Source of the DNA: Variovorax sp. Root318D1 | GTDB taxonomy: Bacteria > Pseudomonadota > Gammaproteobacteria > Burkholderiales > Burkholderiaceae_C | Direction of reading: 5' to 3' | Assembly (NCBI RefSeq): GCF_001424835.1 | Contig: NZ_LMCQ01000003.1 | Location: 494-64,493 of the forward strand | Length of the DNA stretch: 64,000 nt | Shown: in pieces, positions 1 to 9,798 of the stretch | Layout of the letters: the number at the start of each line of letters is the position of its first letter | Numbering within the stretch: position 1 is the stretch's first letter | Notes under the pieces: generated by a model | Told to the model about the DNA's origin: nothing | Seen by the model: the letters and a program-made list of their open reading frames with translations, nothing else | Database searches by the model: none | Position numbers and translations under genes: made by a program

Positions 1-582
<582 letters not shown>

Positions 583-721
583 TTGGTTCTGTAGGACACG
601 GCCGTTACTGGAAAGCAGAGGCTATTGCGCCTCGCGGCCTGAGGTAAAACCAGCGGAGCAGCCGTGCGCCTAGAGCGCACGGCGAGTTCCGTTGTGTTCG
701 ATTTTCCGAAGGAGGCCCCCC

Positions 722-1222
722 ATGGGCGTGAGATCTGCTTTCCTGTTCGTCATTCTGCTGTTGATCGCGGCCCTTGCCGCGCTCAACTGGGGAACACTGT
801 CGGCGCCCGTGCCGGTCTCGCTGGGCTTCATGACGATTTCCGCACCGCTGGGCTTGATGATGCTGGCGCTGACGATCGCTCTCGGTGTGTTCTTCCTGGT
901 CTACGTGCTGTACCTGCACAGCTCGGTGTTGCTCGACGCCAAGCGCCACAACAAGGAAATGCAGGTGCAGCGCGATCTTGCCGACAAGGCCGAGGCTTCG
1001 CGCTTTACCGAGCTGCGCAATTTCCTGGAAGTGCAAGAGAACAGGCACATGGCGCAAAACGCCGAGCGGCATGCCTCGTTGCTGACTCGGCTGGGACAGG
1101 TCGAGAGCGTGGTGCGCCAGCGTTCGGAGCAGTCCGACAACACCGTGGCCGCGCACATCGGCCAGCTCGAAGACCGCATCGAGCGCCGGCCGCTGCCCAC
1201 GGATATCGATCCGCGGGTTTGA
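722..1222 (+). CDS. LapA-like inner-membrane protein with coiled-coil tail
   Basis: 166-residue protein with two hydrophobic segments (about residues 3-22 and 38-62) followed by a charged, helix-prone tail rich in Glu, Gln and Arg. This matches the LapA domain family (lipopolysaccharide assembly protein A, DUF1049): two membrane spans with a cytoplasmic coiled coil. The ATG at 722 is chosen because AAGGAGG lies a few bases upstream; an in-frame codon 30 bases earlier lacks such a site. The gene stands between acs and a convergent cytochrome gene, so its partners are not evident. The precise role in this organism is unknown; the family assignment is by topology and general resemblance. Confidence 0.7.
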   Translation: MGVRSAFLFVILLLIAALAALNWGTLSAPVPVSLGFMTISAPLGLMMLALTIALGVFFLVYVLYLHSSVLLDAKRHNKEMQVQRDLADKAEASRFTELRNFLEVQENRHMAQNAERHASLLTRLGQVESVVRQRSEQSDNTVAAHIGQLEDRIERRPLPTDIDPRV

Positions 1223-1249
1223 CGATACGGGCTTGGCGTCGGTCCAGGC

Positions 1250-1555
1250 TCAGCGCGCCATCAGCACCCAGGCGGCGAGCTTCTTGGCGTCGGCTTCGCT
1301 CACCTGGTTGTTGGCTGGCATCGGCACCGGGCCCCAGACGCCCGAACCACCTTTGATGATCTTTGCCGCGAGCATGTCGGCGGCGCCGGCGTTGCCCTTG
1401 TACTTGGCCGCCACGTCCTTGAAAGAAGGGCCGAGCACCTTGCGGTCGACCGCGTGGCAGCTCATGCAGTTTTTCGACGTGGCCAGGGCCAGGTCGGCGA
1501 AGGCGGGAGCCGCGAGGCCGAGTCCCAGGACCGCGAATGACAGGAGTCTCTTCAT
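1250..1555 (-). CDS. Periplasmic class I cytochrome c (c551/c552-like)
   Basis: 101-residue monohaem cytochrome c. A Sec signal peptide (MKRLLSFAVLGLGLAAPAFA) is followed by a haem attachment site CMSCH at about residues 36-40 and a later VPMPAN segment carrying the distal Met ligand. Size and the CxxCH-to-Met spacing fit the small c8-type electron carriers that shuttle electrons between periplasmic dehydrogenases and terminal or nitrogen-oxide reductases. The gene is convergent with the LapA-like gene and divergent from the small Trp-rich gene. No electron-transfer partner is adjacent, so the donor and acceptor cannot be named. Confidence 0.9.
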   Translation of the reverse strand: MKRLLSFAVLGLGLAAPAFADLALATSKNCMSCHAVDRKVLGPSFKDVAAKYKGNAGAADMLAAKIIKGGSGVWGPVPMPANNQVSEADAKKLAAWVLMAR

Positions 1556-1663
1556 GGGGGTGTATTTCGTAATGGCTGGGTTACATTCGATCTAACGCGA
1601 TTGTAGGTAGCGCCGTGCACCGGCGCCCGGAAGCGTTTCCAACAAAACCCCGAGGGATTCGCG

Positions 1664-1918
1664 ATGCTTTTTCTGCTGCTGGGCCTGCTCGCCGTGGGCT
1701 TGAAATACCTGGAGGTGGGCATGGTTGCCGGCTGGAGCTGGTGGATCGTGCTGTCGCCTTTTGCCATGGCCATGGCATGGTGGGCATGGGCCGATTCGTC
1801 GGGCTATACCAAGCGCAAGGTCATCGAGCGCGAAGAACGGCGCAAGCAGGCGCGCATCGATCGCCAGCGCAGCAACATGGGCCTGCCGGGCAGCAAGGGC
1901 CAGCGACCGAAGCGCTGA
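1664..1918 (+). CDS. Small Trp-rich membrane protein
   Basis: 84-residue protein with a hydrophobic N-terminal half holding two likely membrane segments (residues ~1-18 and ~22-42) with several Trp residues (WSWWI, WWAWAD), followed by a strongly basic tail (RKVIEREERRKQARIDRQR). This layout fits the 'small Trp-rich protein' family (TIGR04438), known mainly from Betaproteobacteria and of unknown function. Start at 1664 follows a short A/G-rich stretch. The gene lies 50 bases upstream of a DUF3592 membrane protein on the same strand, so the two may be co-transcribed. Confidence 0.75.
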   Translation: MLFLLLGLLAVGLKYLEVGMVAGWSWWIVLSPFAMAMAWWAWADSSGYTKRKVIEREERRKQARIDRQRSNMGLPGSKGQRPKR

Positions 1919-1968
1919 ACGGGTACGCAGCATCAGGGCCTTACCGCTGCCTGCACCGCTGCGCTGCC

Positions 1969-2790
1969 ATGGATGAAGAAGCGACCCGGCAAGCGATGCT
2001 GGTCTTCGGGCTCTCGCTCCTGGTCGGACCGGCGATCGGCGGTCTCGCAGGATGGCGCAAGGGCATGTTCTGGGGCGTGGGGATCGGGGCGCTGCTGATC
2101 GGCTTTGCGGGCCTCTACGCCGCGGCAACGATCGGCTGGCACCGCTACCAGTCGATTGAGGGCACGGCCAGTGTGCAGGGCAGCCTGGTCGAGTTCGTCG
2201 ACGAGCGCAGCAAGGACAGCAACGGCCGCACCACGGTCTCGCGCGCCCCCGTCGTCGAATACATCGCGCCTGACGGCCAGAAGCGCCGGGTCAAGGGCCT
2301 CGGCGGCGGACTGTCGGACAAGGAATGGGGCGACCCGGTCGAGGTGCGCTACAGCGTGGCCGACCCGGCGCAAGCCCTGGTGGCCGATTTCCAGAACATG
2401 TGGGGCGCCGTCTGGGGATTCGGCCTCTTCGGGCTGTTTCCGACGATGTTCGGCCTCTTCTTTACCGGCATGGCGATCAAGGAGGGGCGCCCCCCGGCTA
2501 GCGCGGCGGTCGAGCGCAAGGCCACGCCCGCGCAGCAGCGCTGGCGCACGCGCGGCACCGTGTTGGCCAACCTTGTCTTCGTGGCCGGCTTTGCCGTCTG
2601 CGTTTTCTATCCCGACGAGCGGCTGGGAAGGGCGCTCGGTGCCGGCTTCATGACCATCGGCGCCGGCGCATTGCTGCACTTCATTGTGCAGAGCTTGCCG
2701 CCGTCGATGGAATTCGAATTTCGCAGCATCCTCGCGATCGTGGGCCTTGGCTTCCTGGCCTTTGGCTACGGCGCGTGGATGATGGCCTGA
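1969..2790 (+). CDS. DUF3592 domain membrane protein
   Basis: 273-residue protein of unknown function. Two N-terminal hydrophobic segments (about 10-27 and 34-56) are followed by a soluble stretch of about 75 residues with the DUF3592 look: ASVQGSLVEF, then PVVEYIAPDGQKRR, and a segment ending VEVRYSVADPAQA. A further hydrophobic region follows (about 145-165), and the C-terminal third has three more membrane segments. The ATG at 1969 is chosen because it gives a membrane protein start and lies just after the preceding gene; the frame stays open upstream, so the start is not certain. It ends 8 bases before the convergent ilvD stop. Confidence 0.7.
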   Translation: MDEEATRQAMLVFGLSLLVGPAIGGLAGWRKGMFWGVGIGALLIGFAGLYAAATIGWHRYQSIEGTASVQGSLVEFVDERSKDSNGRTTVSRAPVVEYIAPDGQKRRVKGLGGGLSDKEWGDPVEVRYSVADPAQALVADFQNMWGAVWGFGLFGLFPTMFGLFFTGMAIKEGRPPASAAVERKATPAQQRWRTRGTVLANLVFVAGFAVCVFYPDERLGRALGAGFMTIGAGALLHFIVQSLPPSMEFEFRSILAIVGLGFLAFGYGAWMMA

Positions 2791-2797
2791 CCGGGCC

Positions 2798-4492
2798 TCA
2801 GAACTTGTCGAGCACCGCGCCCGAGCTCGCGCTCGAGGCGTTGAAAGCGAACTTGGCCTGCACGCCACGCGTGTAGCGCGGCGCCGGCGGCTTCCAACCC
2901 TCGCGGCGCTTGGCGAGTTCGGCTTCGGGCACGTTGAGTTCGAGCACCAGTTTGTGCGCGTCGATGGTGATCGAGTCGCCTTCGTTCACGAACGCAATGG
3001 TGCCGCCTGCCGCTGCCTCGGGTGCGACGTGGCCGACCACCATGCCCCAGGTGCCGCCCGAGAAGCGGCCGTCGGTAATGAGGCCCACGCTTTCGCCCAA
3101 GCCCGCGCCGATCAGCGCGCCCGTGGGGGCCAGCATTTCGGGCATGCCCGGGCCACCCTTGGGACCGAGATAGCGCAGCACCATCACATCGCCGGCCTTG
3201 ATCTTGCCGTCCAGGATGGCCTTGAGCGCCGACTGCTCGTCGTCGAACACGCGCGCCGGGCCTGTGATAACCGGGTTCTTCAGGCCGGTGATCTTGGCGA
3301 CTGCGCCTTCTGGCGACAGGTTGCCCTTGAGGATGGCCAGGTGGCCTTCGTCGTACATGGGCTTGTCGATCGGGCGGATCACGTCCTGGTCGGCACGCGG
3401 CACGTCGGGCACGTCCTTCAGCACTTCGGCAATCGTCTGGCCCGTGATGGTGATGCAGTCGCCGTGCAGCAGGCCCGCATTCAGCAGCACCTTCATCACC
3501 TGGGGGATGCCGCCGGCCTGGTGCAGGTCGACCGCCAGGTACTTGCCCGAGGGCTTCAGGTCGCACAGCACCGGCACCTTCTTGCGCATGCGCTCGAAGT
3601 CGTCGATGGACCACTCGACTTCGGCCGCATGCGCGATGGCCAGGAAGTGCAGCACGGCGTTGGTGGAGCCGCCCGTGGCCATGATGACGGCCACCGCGTT
3701 CTCGATGGCCTTCTTGGTCACGATGTCGCGCGGCTTCAGGTCTTTCTTGATCGCCTCGATCAGCACCTTGGCCGATTCCTTGGCCGAGTTGGCTTTTTCG
3801 TCGTGCGGGTTGGCCATGGTGGACGAGTAGGGCAGCGAGATACCCAGCGCCTCGAACGCGCTGGACATGGTGTTGGCCGTGTACATGCCGCCGCAGGAGC
3901 CCGTGCCGGGAATGGCGCGCTTCTCGATCTCGTGCAGGTCTTCGTCGCTCATGTTGCCGGCGGCGTTTTGGCCCACCGCTTCGAACACGCTCACGATGTT
4001 GAGGTCTTGCCCCTTGTAGCGGCCCGGCAGGATGGTGCCGCCGTAGACGTAGATGGCCGGCACATTGGCGCGCAGCATGCCCATGAGGCCGCCGGGCATG
4101 TTCTTGTCGCAGCCGCCGACCACCAGCACGCCGTCCATCCACTGGCCGCCGACGCAGGTCTCGATGCAGTCGGAGATGACTTCGCGGCTCACCAGCGAAT
4201 ACTTCATGCCTTCGGTGCCCATCGCCATGCCGTCGGAAATGGTGGGGGTGCCGAACACCTGCGCGTTGCCGCCGGCTTCCTCGATGCCCGCAATGGCCGC
4301 GTCGGCCAGCTTCTGCAGACCCGAGTTGCAAGGCGTGATGGTGCTGTGGCCGTTGGCCACGCCGACCATCGGTTTCTTGAAGTCGCTCTCTTCGTAGCCC
4401 ATGGCATAGAACATCGAGCGGTTGGGCGCGCGGCTCTTGCCTTCGACGATGTTGGCGCTGCGGCGGTTGATCTGGATCGGCTTGGTGTCCAT
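2798..4492 (-). CDS. ilvD: Dihydroxy-acid dehydratase
   Basis: Catalyses dehydration of 2,3-dihydroxy-isovalerate and 2,3-dihydroxy-3-methylvalerate to the 2-oxo acids, the third step of valine and isoleucine synthesis. 564 residues, close to the shorter IlvD form. Cluster and metal motifs are present: GGCDKNMPG near residue 115 and [12 protein letters not shown] near residue 185, each with a cluster Cys; the C-terminal half has GGPGMPEM and RFSGGTWG. The start at 4492 (MDTKPIQ) is preferred over an in-frame Met 13 codons upstream because family members begin near this point. It is divergent from a LysR regulator, with palindromes in the shared promoter region. Confidence 0.96.
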   Translation of the reverse strand: MDTKPIQINRRSANIVEGKSRAPNRSMFYAMGYEESDFKKPMVGVANGHSTITPCNSGLQKLADAAIAGIEEAGGNAQVFGTPTISDGMAMGTEGMKYSLVSREVISDCIETCVGGQWMDGVLVVGGCDKNMPGGLMGMLRANVPAIYVYGGTILPGRYKGQDLNIVSVFEAVGQNAAGNMSDEDLHEIEKRAIPGTGSCGGMYTANTMSSAFEALGISLPYSSTMANPHDEKANSAKESAKVLIEAIKKDLKPRDIVTKKAIENAVAVIMATGGSTNAVLHFLAIAHAAEVEWSIDDFERMRKKVPVLCDLKPSGKYLAVDLHQAGGIPQVMKVLLNAGLLHGDCITITGQTIAEVLKDVPDVPRADQDVIRPIDKPMYDEGHLAILKGNLSPEGAVAKITGLKNPVITGPARVFDDEQSALKAILDGKIKAGDVMVLRYLGPKGGPGMPEMLAPTGALIGAGLGESVGLITDGRFSGGTWGMVVGHVAPEAAAGGTIAFVNEGDSITIDAHKLVLELNVPEAELAKRREGWKPPAPRYTRGVQAKFAFNASSASSGAVLDKF

Positions 4493-4557
4493 GGTGTCTC
4501 TTGTGTCGTGGGGAGATCGAGGGAAGCCCAAGTATCGGACTTCTCATTGATTCATTC

Positions 4558-4596
4558 CAATCCGTTTTTCAGTGCGGATTGATATGCTCGGCATAT
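4558..4596. promoter_or_regulatory. Inverted repeats between ilvD and the LysR gene
   Basis: Two symmetric elements lie in the 102-base divergent gap. CAATCCG and CGGATTG (4558-4564 and 4575-4581) are 7-base arms 10 bases apart. ATATGC-TCG-GCATAT (4582-4596) is a 6-base-arm palindrome that overlaps the first bases of the regulator's start codon. LysR regulators commonly bind such sites and repress their own gene while activating the divergent one; binding here is inferred. Confidence 0.5.
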
Positions 4597-5533
4597 GAAA
4601 GAAAGCTTGATCGACCTGCGCGCCTGGCGGCAGTTCGTGGCTGTGGCCGAGGAACTGCATTTCGGCCGCGCCGCCGAACGCCTGCACATGACGCAGCCTC
4701 CCGTCACGCAGGCCATTGCCCAGCTCGAAAAAACATTGGGCGTGCTGCTGTTCGACCGCACGCGCAGGCGCGTGGCGCTCACGCCCGCCGGCGAGGCGTT
4801 GCTGCCCGACGTGCGCGAGCTGCTGGCGCGGGCCCAGGCCCTTCCAGAGCGCGCGCGTGCGGCGGCGGCCGGGCAGGTGGGGCGGGTGCGCATCGCTTTC
4901 GTTTCCACCATCGGCTTCGAAAAATTACCGGCCTGGGTGCGCGAATTCCGCGTGCTGTGCCCCGAGGTGGCGCTCGAACTGGTCGAAGCCACGGGCGACG
5001 TGCAGCTCGAAGCCTTTGCGCGCGGCGACATCGACGCCGGGCTCATGCTCCATTCGCCGGGCTCCGCGCCTCCGGGACTCTCGCGCCTGACGGTGGAACA
5101 GGAGCCGCTGGTGCTGGCCATGCCGGCGCAGCACCGGCTGGCGGGCGCTGCGCCTGTGCCGTTGGCCGAGGTGCTGGCCGAGCCGCTGGTGATCTTTCCG
5201 CGCCGCATCGTGCCTTCGCTGCACGACGCCATCTTTGGCCTCTATCACTCGGCCGGCCGCGTGCCGCAGGTGGCCCAAGAAGCGATCCAGATGCAGACCA
5301 TCGTCAATCTCGTCTCCGGTGGCATCGGCATAGCCTGGGTGCCGCACAGCGTGATGCAGTTCCGGCGCGCGGGCGTGATCTATCGCCAGGCTCAGGAGTT
5401 CAAAGGCGCCGGGCGCGGCCGCGTGGCGCTGCCCGCCTGCGAAACCAGCCTCGTCTGGCCCGCGCGCGCCACGCATCCGGCGTTGGAGCGATTCGTGGAG
5501 TTCGTGCGCGAGCGCACGCACAAGGGCGGTTGA
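4595..5533 (+). CDS. LysR-family transcriptional regulator
   Basis: 312 residues. The N-terminal winged helix-turn-helix is typical of LysR proteins: ELHFGRAAERLHMTQPPVTQ at about residues 22-41, then QLEKTLGVLLFDRTRRRV. A periplasmic-binding-protein-like effector domain follows from about residue 90. The LHFGRAAERLHM-QPPVT variant is that of the BenM/CatM and related aromatic or organic acid regulators, but the effector cannot be named. The gene is transcribed away from ilvD, so regulation of ilvD or of itself is plausible; palindromes overlap its start. Confidence 0.92.
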   Translation: MKESLIDLRAWRQFVAVAEELHFGRAAERLHMTQPPVTQAIAQLEKTLGVLLFDRTRRRVALTPAGEALLPDVRELLARAQALPERARAAAAGQVGRVRIAFVSTIGFEKLPAWVREFRVLCPEVALELVEATGDVQLEAFARGDIDAGLMLHSPGSAPPGLSRLTVEQEPLVLAMPAQHRLAGAAPVPLAEVLAEPLVIFPRRIVPSLHDAIFGLYHSAGRVPQVAQEAIQMQTIVNLVSGGIGIAWVPHSVMQFRRAGVIYRQAQEFKGAGRGRVALPACETSLVWPARATHPALERFVEFVRERTHKGG

Positions 5534-5587
5534 GCGGTCCGCGGTTGCGCCCGGAGAGGGTCACTCGACCGGGGCACAATCGGCGCC

Positions 5588-6409
5588 ATGCTCATGTATC
5601 CGCAGATCAATCCCGTCGCCCTGCAGCTCGGGCCTGTTGCCATTCACTGGTACGGCCTGACCTACCTGGCCGCGTTCGCGCTGTTTTATTTTCTGGGCAC
5701 GCGCCGCCTCAGGCACGAGCCGTATCGCTCGCTGGTCGGCGCGGGCGCGTGGCAGCGCAAGGACATCGAGGACATTCTCTTTCTTGGCGTGATGGGCGTC
5801 ATCGTGGGTGGCCGGCTTGGCTACTGCCTGTTCTACAAGCCCGACTTCTATCTCGCGAATCCGCTGCAGATTCTTTACGTGTGGCAGGGCGGCATGAGCT
5901 TTCACGGCGGCCTGCTGGGCGTGATCGGCGCGATGCTCTGGTTCGCACGTTCGCGTGCCCGGCCGTTCTGGCAGGTGATGGATTTCGTCTCGCCCTGCGT
6001 GCCGACGGGCCTGGCCGCCGGCCGTGTGGGCAACTTCATCAACGGCGAGCTCTGGGGGCGCTTCAGCAGCCCCGACCTGCCGTGGGGCATGGTGTTTCCG
6101 CAGAGCGGCTCAATGCTGCCGCGCCATCCCTCGCAGGTCTACCAGTTCCTGCTCGAGGGGCTTCTGCTGTTCGTCATCATGTGGCTGTACGCTCGCAAGG
6201 AACGCAAGCAAGGGCAGGTGGCCGCGGTGTTCATGATCGGCTATGGCGCGCTGCGATTCATTGCCGAATATTTCCGCGAGCCGGATGATTTTCTGGGTTT
6301 GCGCGCGCTCAACCTGAGCCAGGGGCAGTGGCTCAGCGTGCCGATGGTGATCTTCGGCATCGGCCTGTGGATCTGGGCGGCGCAGCGCCGCCAGCCGGCG
6401 ACGGCCTGA
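5588..6409 (+). CDS. lgt: Prolipoprotein diacylglyceryl transferase
   Basis: Inner-membrane enzyme that transfers the diacylglyceryl group from phosphatidylglycerol to the lipobox Cys of prelipoproteins, the first step of lipoprotein maturation. 273 residues with about seven membrane segments. The Lgt signature [13 protein letters not shown] is at about residues 144-156, and the essential His lies in the GGMSFHGG segment at about residues 101-108. A second conserved stretch (PRHPSQVYQ) is at about residues 178-186. The start is ATG at 5588. It appears to stand alone, with regulators on both sides. Confidence 0.97.
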   Translation: MLMYPQINPVALQLGPVAIHWYGLTYLAAFALFYFLGTRRLRHEPYRSLVGAGAWQRKDIEDILFLGVMGVIVGGRLGYCLFYKPDFYLANPLQILYVWQGGMSFHGGLLGVIGAMLWFARSRARPFWQVMDFVSPCVPTGLAAGRVGNFINGELWGRFSSPDLPWGMVFPQSGSMLPRHPSQVYQFLLEGLLLFVIMWLYARKERKQGQVAAVFMIGYGALRFIAEYFREPDDFLGLRALNLSQGQWLSVPMVIFGIGLWIWAAQRRQPATA

Positions 6410-6483
6410 GCCTCCGGCACTCAGGGTAAGCACGGGCCGCGGGCGCGCCGCGCGGCCTTGTGCCGCGTTCATCGCGGATTCAC

Positions 6484-6510
6484 AATTACGCGTAATTACA
6501 GGAAATTACG
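6484..6510. promoter_or_regulatory. Palindromic operator upstream of the malonate-type GntR gene
   Basis: AATTACGCGTAATT (6484-6497) is a perfect 14-base palindrome. A third copy of the half-site AATTACG follows in direct orientation at 6504-6510. The element is 24-50 bases before the start codon of a FadR-like GntR regulator and stands out as AT-rich within GC-rich surroundings. GntR/FadR proteins typically bind short palindromes of this size and autoregulate; binding by the adjacent regulator is inferred. Confidence 0.6.
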
Positions 6511-6533
6511 CCTGCCCCGCGTTTCACATCCTC

Positions 6534-7202
6534 ATGCGCCTGGTCCCCAACTCCCTGCACGACGAAGTGGCCGCCACGCTGCGCGAGCAGATTTTCGCGG
6601 GCGCGTTGGCACCGGGCAGCTTCCTGGACGAAGCCGCACTGTGCGAGAGGCTGTCGATCTCGCGCACCCCCTTGCGGGAGGCGCTCAAGGTGCTCACGGC
6701 CGAAGGCCTGTTGCGGCATGAACCGCGGCGCGGCTGCTTCGTGCGCGAGGTAACGGAGCGCGATCTCGACGAGATATTTCCGGTCATTGCGCTGCTCGAA
6801 GGCCGTTGCGCCTACGAAGCCGCGCGCAACGCAAGCGATTCCGAGCTGCACGAGCTCGATGCGCTGCACGAACGGCTGGTGCGACACGCCAAGTCCAAGC
6901 GCATCAACGATTACTACGCCACCAACCACCTCATTCACGAGGCGATCATCCAGCTGGCTGACAACAGATGGCTGGCGCAGGTGATCGGCGACTTGCGCAA
7001 GATCCTCAAACTCGCGCGCCTCCAGCAGCTGCATGCGCCGGGCCGGCTCGAGCAGAGCCTGTCGGAGCACCTGGCGGTGTTCGCGGCACTCAAGGCGCGC
7101 GACAGCGACGGCGCGGATGCGGCCATGCGCACGCACCTGACGCGGCAGCGCGAAGCGCTGCGCGAGGTGGCGCGGCAACAGAAATCCAGGGTAATGTCAT
7201 GA
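6534..7202 (+). CDS. GntR-family (FadR/FCD) regulator of malonate genes
   Basis: 222 residues. The N-terminal GntR winged helix (about 1-72) shows LREQIFAGALAPGSFLDE and LSISRTPLREALKVL; the C-terminal FCD domain (about 80-212) has the all-helical pattern of FadR-subfamily proteins. It immediately precedes malonyl-CoA decarboxylase (49-base gap) and the rest of a malonate module, the same position held by matR in the rhizobial matABC locus. It is therefore likely a malonate- or malonyl-CoA-responsive repressor. No strong ribosome site precedes the ATG, and the palindrome at 6484 suggests autoregulation. The gene name matR is not used because orthology cannot be checked here. Confidence 0.85.
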   Translation: MRLVPNSLHDEVAATLREQIFAGALAPGSFLDEAALCERLSISRTPLREALKVLTAEGLLRHEPRRGCFVREVTERDLDEIFPVIALLEGRCAYEAARNASDSELHELDALHERLVRHAKSKRINDYYATNHLIHEAIIQLADNRWLAQVIGDLRKILKLARLQQLHAPGRLEQSLSEHLAVFAALKARDSDGADAAMRTHLTRQREALREVARQQKSRVMS

Positions 7203-7251
7203 ACGACATGGAAAAAGACCTCCCCGCACCTCACAACATTGGAGTTTGTCG

Positions 7252-8727
7252 ATGAGTGCGACCGAATGGTTCCAGGCGCGATTGCGCTCTGGCGAGAAGT
7301 CCGGCAACAAGGTGCCGGTGGCCCTCGAGGGCGCCGCCCGCGGTGCGTCCAAGTCCGCCGCCAAGCCGAGCCTGCGTTCCACTGCCGAGCGCATGCAGGC
7401 TACTCTGCGCAAGGCCGACGAAGCCTTGTCGCCGCGCGCGCTGCGCCGCGTGCTCGCCGCCTTGCAGGCCGTGATCGATCCGCGCGTGAGCGAGGTCGAG
7501 GGCGGGCGCAGGGCGCATGCCATTGCCACCGCGTACGCCAGCGCCACCCCCGAGGAGCGGCGCGATTATTGGGCGCTGATGAGCGAGCATTTCGCGGCCG
7601 ATCCGCACAAGCTCAAGTCCGCGCGCGACCAGCACCAGGCCGCAGTGGGAACGCCCGACGAAGGCCAGGCCGAACTCAAGCTGCGGCGCGCGCTGGTCTC
7701 GCCGCGCATGCGCCTGCTGCAGCGCTTCGCGGTCGAGCCCGAAGGCATGCGTTTCCTGGTCGACCTGCGTGCCGAACTGCTGCCTTTCCTCAAGTCCGAC
7801 AAGCGGCTGATCGCGCTGGACGCCGAACTGGAGCACCTGTTCTCCACCTGGTTCGACGTCGCGTTTCTCGAACTTCGCCGGATCGACTGGAATTCGCCGG
7901 CGTCGCTGATCGAGAAGCTGATCCGCTACGAGGCCGTGCACGACATCAAGAGCTGGACCGACGTGAAGAACCGGCTCGACGACAGCGATCGCCGCTGCTA
8001 CGGCTTCTTCCACCCGCGGCTGCCCAACGAGCCGCTGATCTTCGTCGAGGTGGCGCTGGTCGACCGCATCAGCGAGGGCATCACGCCGCTGCTCGACGAG
8101 ACCGCTGTGCCGATCCTTCCGGCCAAGGCCACCACGGCCATTTTCTATTCGATCAGCAATACCCAGAACGGCCTGCGCGGCGTGAGTTTCGGCGATTCGC
8201 TCATCAAGCGCGTGGTCGAGACGCTGCAGGACGAGCTGCCGCGCCTCAAGGTCTTTGCCACGCTCTCGCCGGTTCCCGGCTTTCGCAGCTGGCTCGCGAA
8301 GAACGCCGCGGACTTGCTGCAGCGCCTGGACGAAAAACGCGAAGCCGAGCTCGGCCGGCTGATCGGTTCGCTGCCGCCCACCGCCGATCGCCTGCTCGCT
8401 GCGGTGGACGGCGACGCCGCCACCCTGGACGCCAGGTCGCCGCTGCGCCAGTGGCTGTTGCAGGCCGCCGCTGAATACCTGGGCCACACGCTGATCGACG
8501 GCACACCGGCCGATCCGGTGGCGCGCTTCCACTTGGGCAACGGCGCCCGCGTGGAACGCCTCAACTGGGGCGGCGATCCCTCGCCCAAAGGGCAGAAGCA
8601 GTCTTACGGACTGATGGTGAATTACCTCTACGATCTGAAACGGCTCGACAAGCATCGCGCGTGGCTGGCCGAGGGGAAGGTCGCGGTATCGGGAGATGTT
8701 GAAAGCCTGTTTTTCAAGAAGGGCTGA
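7252..8727 (+). CDS. Malonyl-CoA decarboxylase
   Basis: Decarboxylates malonyl-CoA to acetyl-CoA and CO2. 491 residues, the usual size for the single-subunit bacterial and mitochondrial family (MatA/MCD). Conserved blocks seen are FFHPRLPNEPLIFVEVAL, NGLRGVSFGDSLIKRVV, LSPVPGF (contains the family's catalytic Ser) and FHLGNGA (contains the catalytic His). The ATG at 7252 has GGAG at 7241-7244; a TTG two codons earlier is less likely. It heads a run of four same-strand genes ending in malonyl-CoA synthetase, so malonate is probably activated and then decarboxylated to acetyl-CoA. Confidence 0.95.
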   Translation: MSATEWFQARLRSGEKSGNKVPVALEGAARGASKSAAKPSLRSTAERMQATLRKADEALSPRALRRVLAALQAVIDPRVSEVEGGRRAHAIATAYASATPEERRDYWALMSEHFAADPHKLKSARDQHQAAVGTPDEGQAELKLRRALVSPRMRLLQRFAVEPEGMRFLVDLRAELLPFLKSDKRLIALDAELEHLFSTWFDVAFLELRRIDWNSPASLIEKLIRYEAVHDIKSWTDVKNRLDDSDRRCYGFFHPRLPNEPLIFVEVALVDRISEGITPLLDETAVPILPAKATTAIFYSISNTQNGLRGVSFGDSLIKRVVETLQDELPRLKVFATLSPVPGFRSWLAKNAADLLQRLDEKREAELGRLIGSLPPTADRLLAAVDGDAATLDARSPLRQWLLQAAAEYLGHTLIDGTPADPVARFHLGNGARVERLNWGGDPSPKGQKQSYGLMVNYLYDLKRLDKHRAWLAEGKVAVSGDVESLFFKKG

Positions 8728-8805
8728 GTTCTGAAAGAAGAAGTTCGGCGCGCGAAGTGCCGGCGGCCGCATGGCGCGGCAATCCACAACGACAGGAGAT
8801 GACAG

Positions 8806-9798
8806 ATGACCCAGAGTTTTCAACGACGCGATGTGCTGCGTCTGGCCGCGGCTGGTGCCGCCGTTCTGTGCGGTGGCGGCGCGCGTGCGCAGGGGAGTAA
8901 CTGGCCGACCCGGCCGGTGAACATGATCGTGCCGTTTCCGGCCGGCGGCGGCACCGATGCCTTCGCGCGTCCGCTCTCGGCGCAGTTCGCCAAGGTCACC
9001 GGCCAGACGCTGGTCATCGACAACCGCGGCGGCGCCGGCGGCACGGTGGGTGCCAGCATCGCATCCAAGGCGCAGCCCGACGGCTACACGCTCTTCATGG
9101 GCGCGGTGCACCACGCCATCGCGCCATCGATTTACCCCAAGCTCGACTACGACCTCGAAAAAGACTTCGTGCCGCTGATGCTGTTGGCCAACGTGCCTCA
9201 AGTGGTGGTGGTCAACCCGCGCCGCGTCACGGCCAACACCTTGCAGGAATTCGTTGCCGCCGCCAAGCGCAGCCCCGGCAAGCTCAACTACGGCTCGGCC
9301 GGTGCGGGCACGTCGCACCACCTGGCGGGCGAACTGTTCAAGCTGCAGACCAACACCTTCATCACGCACATTCCCTACCGCGGGGCGGGCCCGGCGCTGT
9401 CCGACCTGATTGCCGGCAACGTCGACCTGATGTTCGACGGCCTCGGTTCTTCGTCGCAGCACATCAAGGGCGGGCGCATCAAGGCGCTGATGGTCGCGGG
9501 CAGCAAGCGCAACCCGGCGTTTCCCGACGTGCCCTGCGCCGCCGAGGTGGGCCTACCCGACTACACGGTCACGACGTGGTATGGCCTGTGGGCCCCCAAG
9601 GGCACGCCGGCCGACCTGCAGGCGCGCATCGTCGACGACATGAAAAAGGCGCTGGCCAGCGATGAGCTCAAGGCCATCTGGACCCAGAACGGTTCCGAGA
9701 TTCCGAACCTCACCATGGGTTCGTATGGCGGCTTCGTCAACTCCGAGATCAAGCGCTGGGCCAAGGTGGTGAAGGCCTCGGGCGCCAAGCTCGAGTGA
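8806..9798 (+). CDS. Bug/TctC-family solute-binding receptor
   Basis: 330-residue periplasmic substrate-binding protein of the tripartite tricarboxylate transporter receptor family. The signal peptide contains a twin-arginine-like start (QRRDVLRL) and ends near ARAQG. The mature part begins WPTRPVNMIVPFPAGGGTD, the classic Bug opening, with later family blocks (NRGGAGGTVGA, NYGSAGAGTSHHLAGE, PYRGAGPALSDL). AGGAG lies just before the ATG. Sitting between malonyl-CoA decarboxylase and malonyl-CoA synthetase, it probably binds malonate or a related dicarboxylate. No TctA or TctB membrane component is nearby, so it must use partners elsewhere or act as a sensor. Confidence 0.92.
   Translation: MTQSFQRRDVLRLAAAGAAVLCGGGARAQGSNWPTRPVNMIVPFPAGGGTDAFARPLSAQFAKVTGQTLVIDNRGGAGGTVGASIASKAQPDGYTLFMGAVHHAIAPSIYPKLDYDLEKDFVPLMLLANVPQVVVVNPRRVTANTLQEFVAAAKRSPGKLNYGSAGAGTSHHLAGELFKLQTNTFITHIPYRGAGPALSDLIAGNVDLMFDGLGSSSQHIKGGRIKALMVAGSKRNPAFPDVPCAAEVGLPDYTVTTWYGLWAPKGTPADLQARIVDDMKKALASDELKAIWTQNGSEIPNLTMGSYGGFVNSEIKRWAKVVKASGAKLE

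Noticed and set aside
2954..4582. Long open frame opposite ilvD
   Set aside because: Runs across the ilvD coding region and its promoter with no family features; ilvD is certain.
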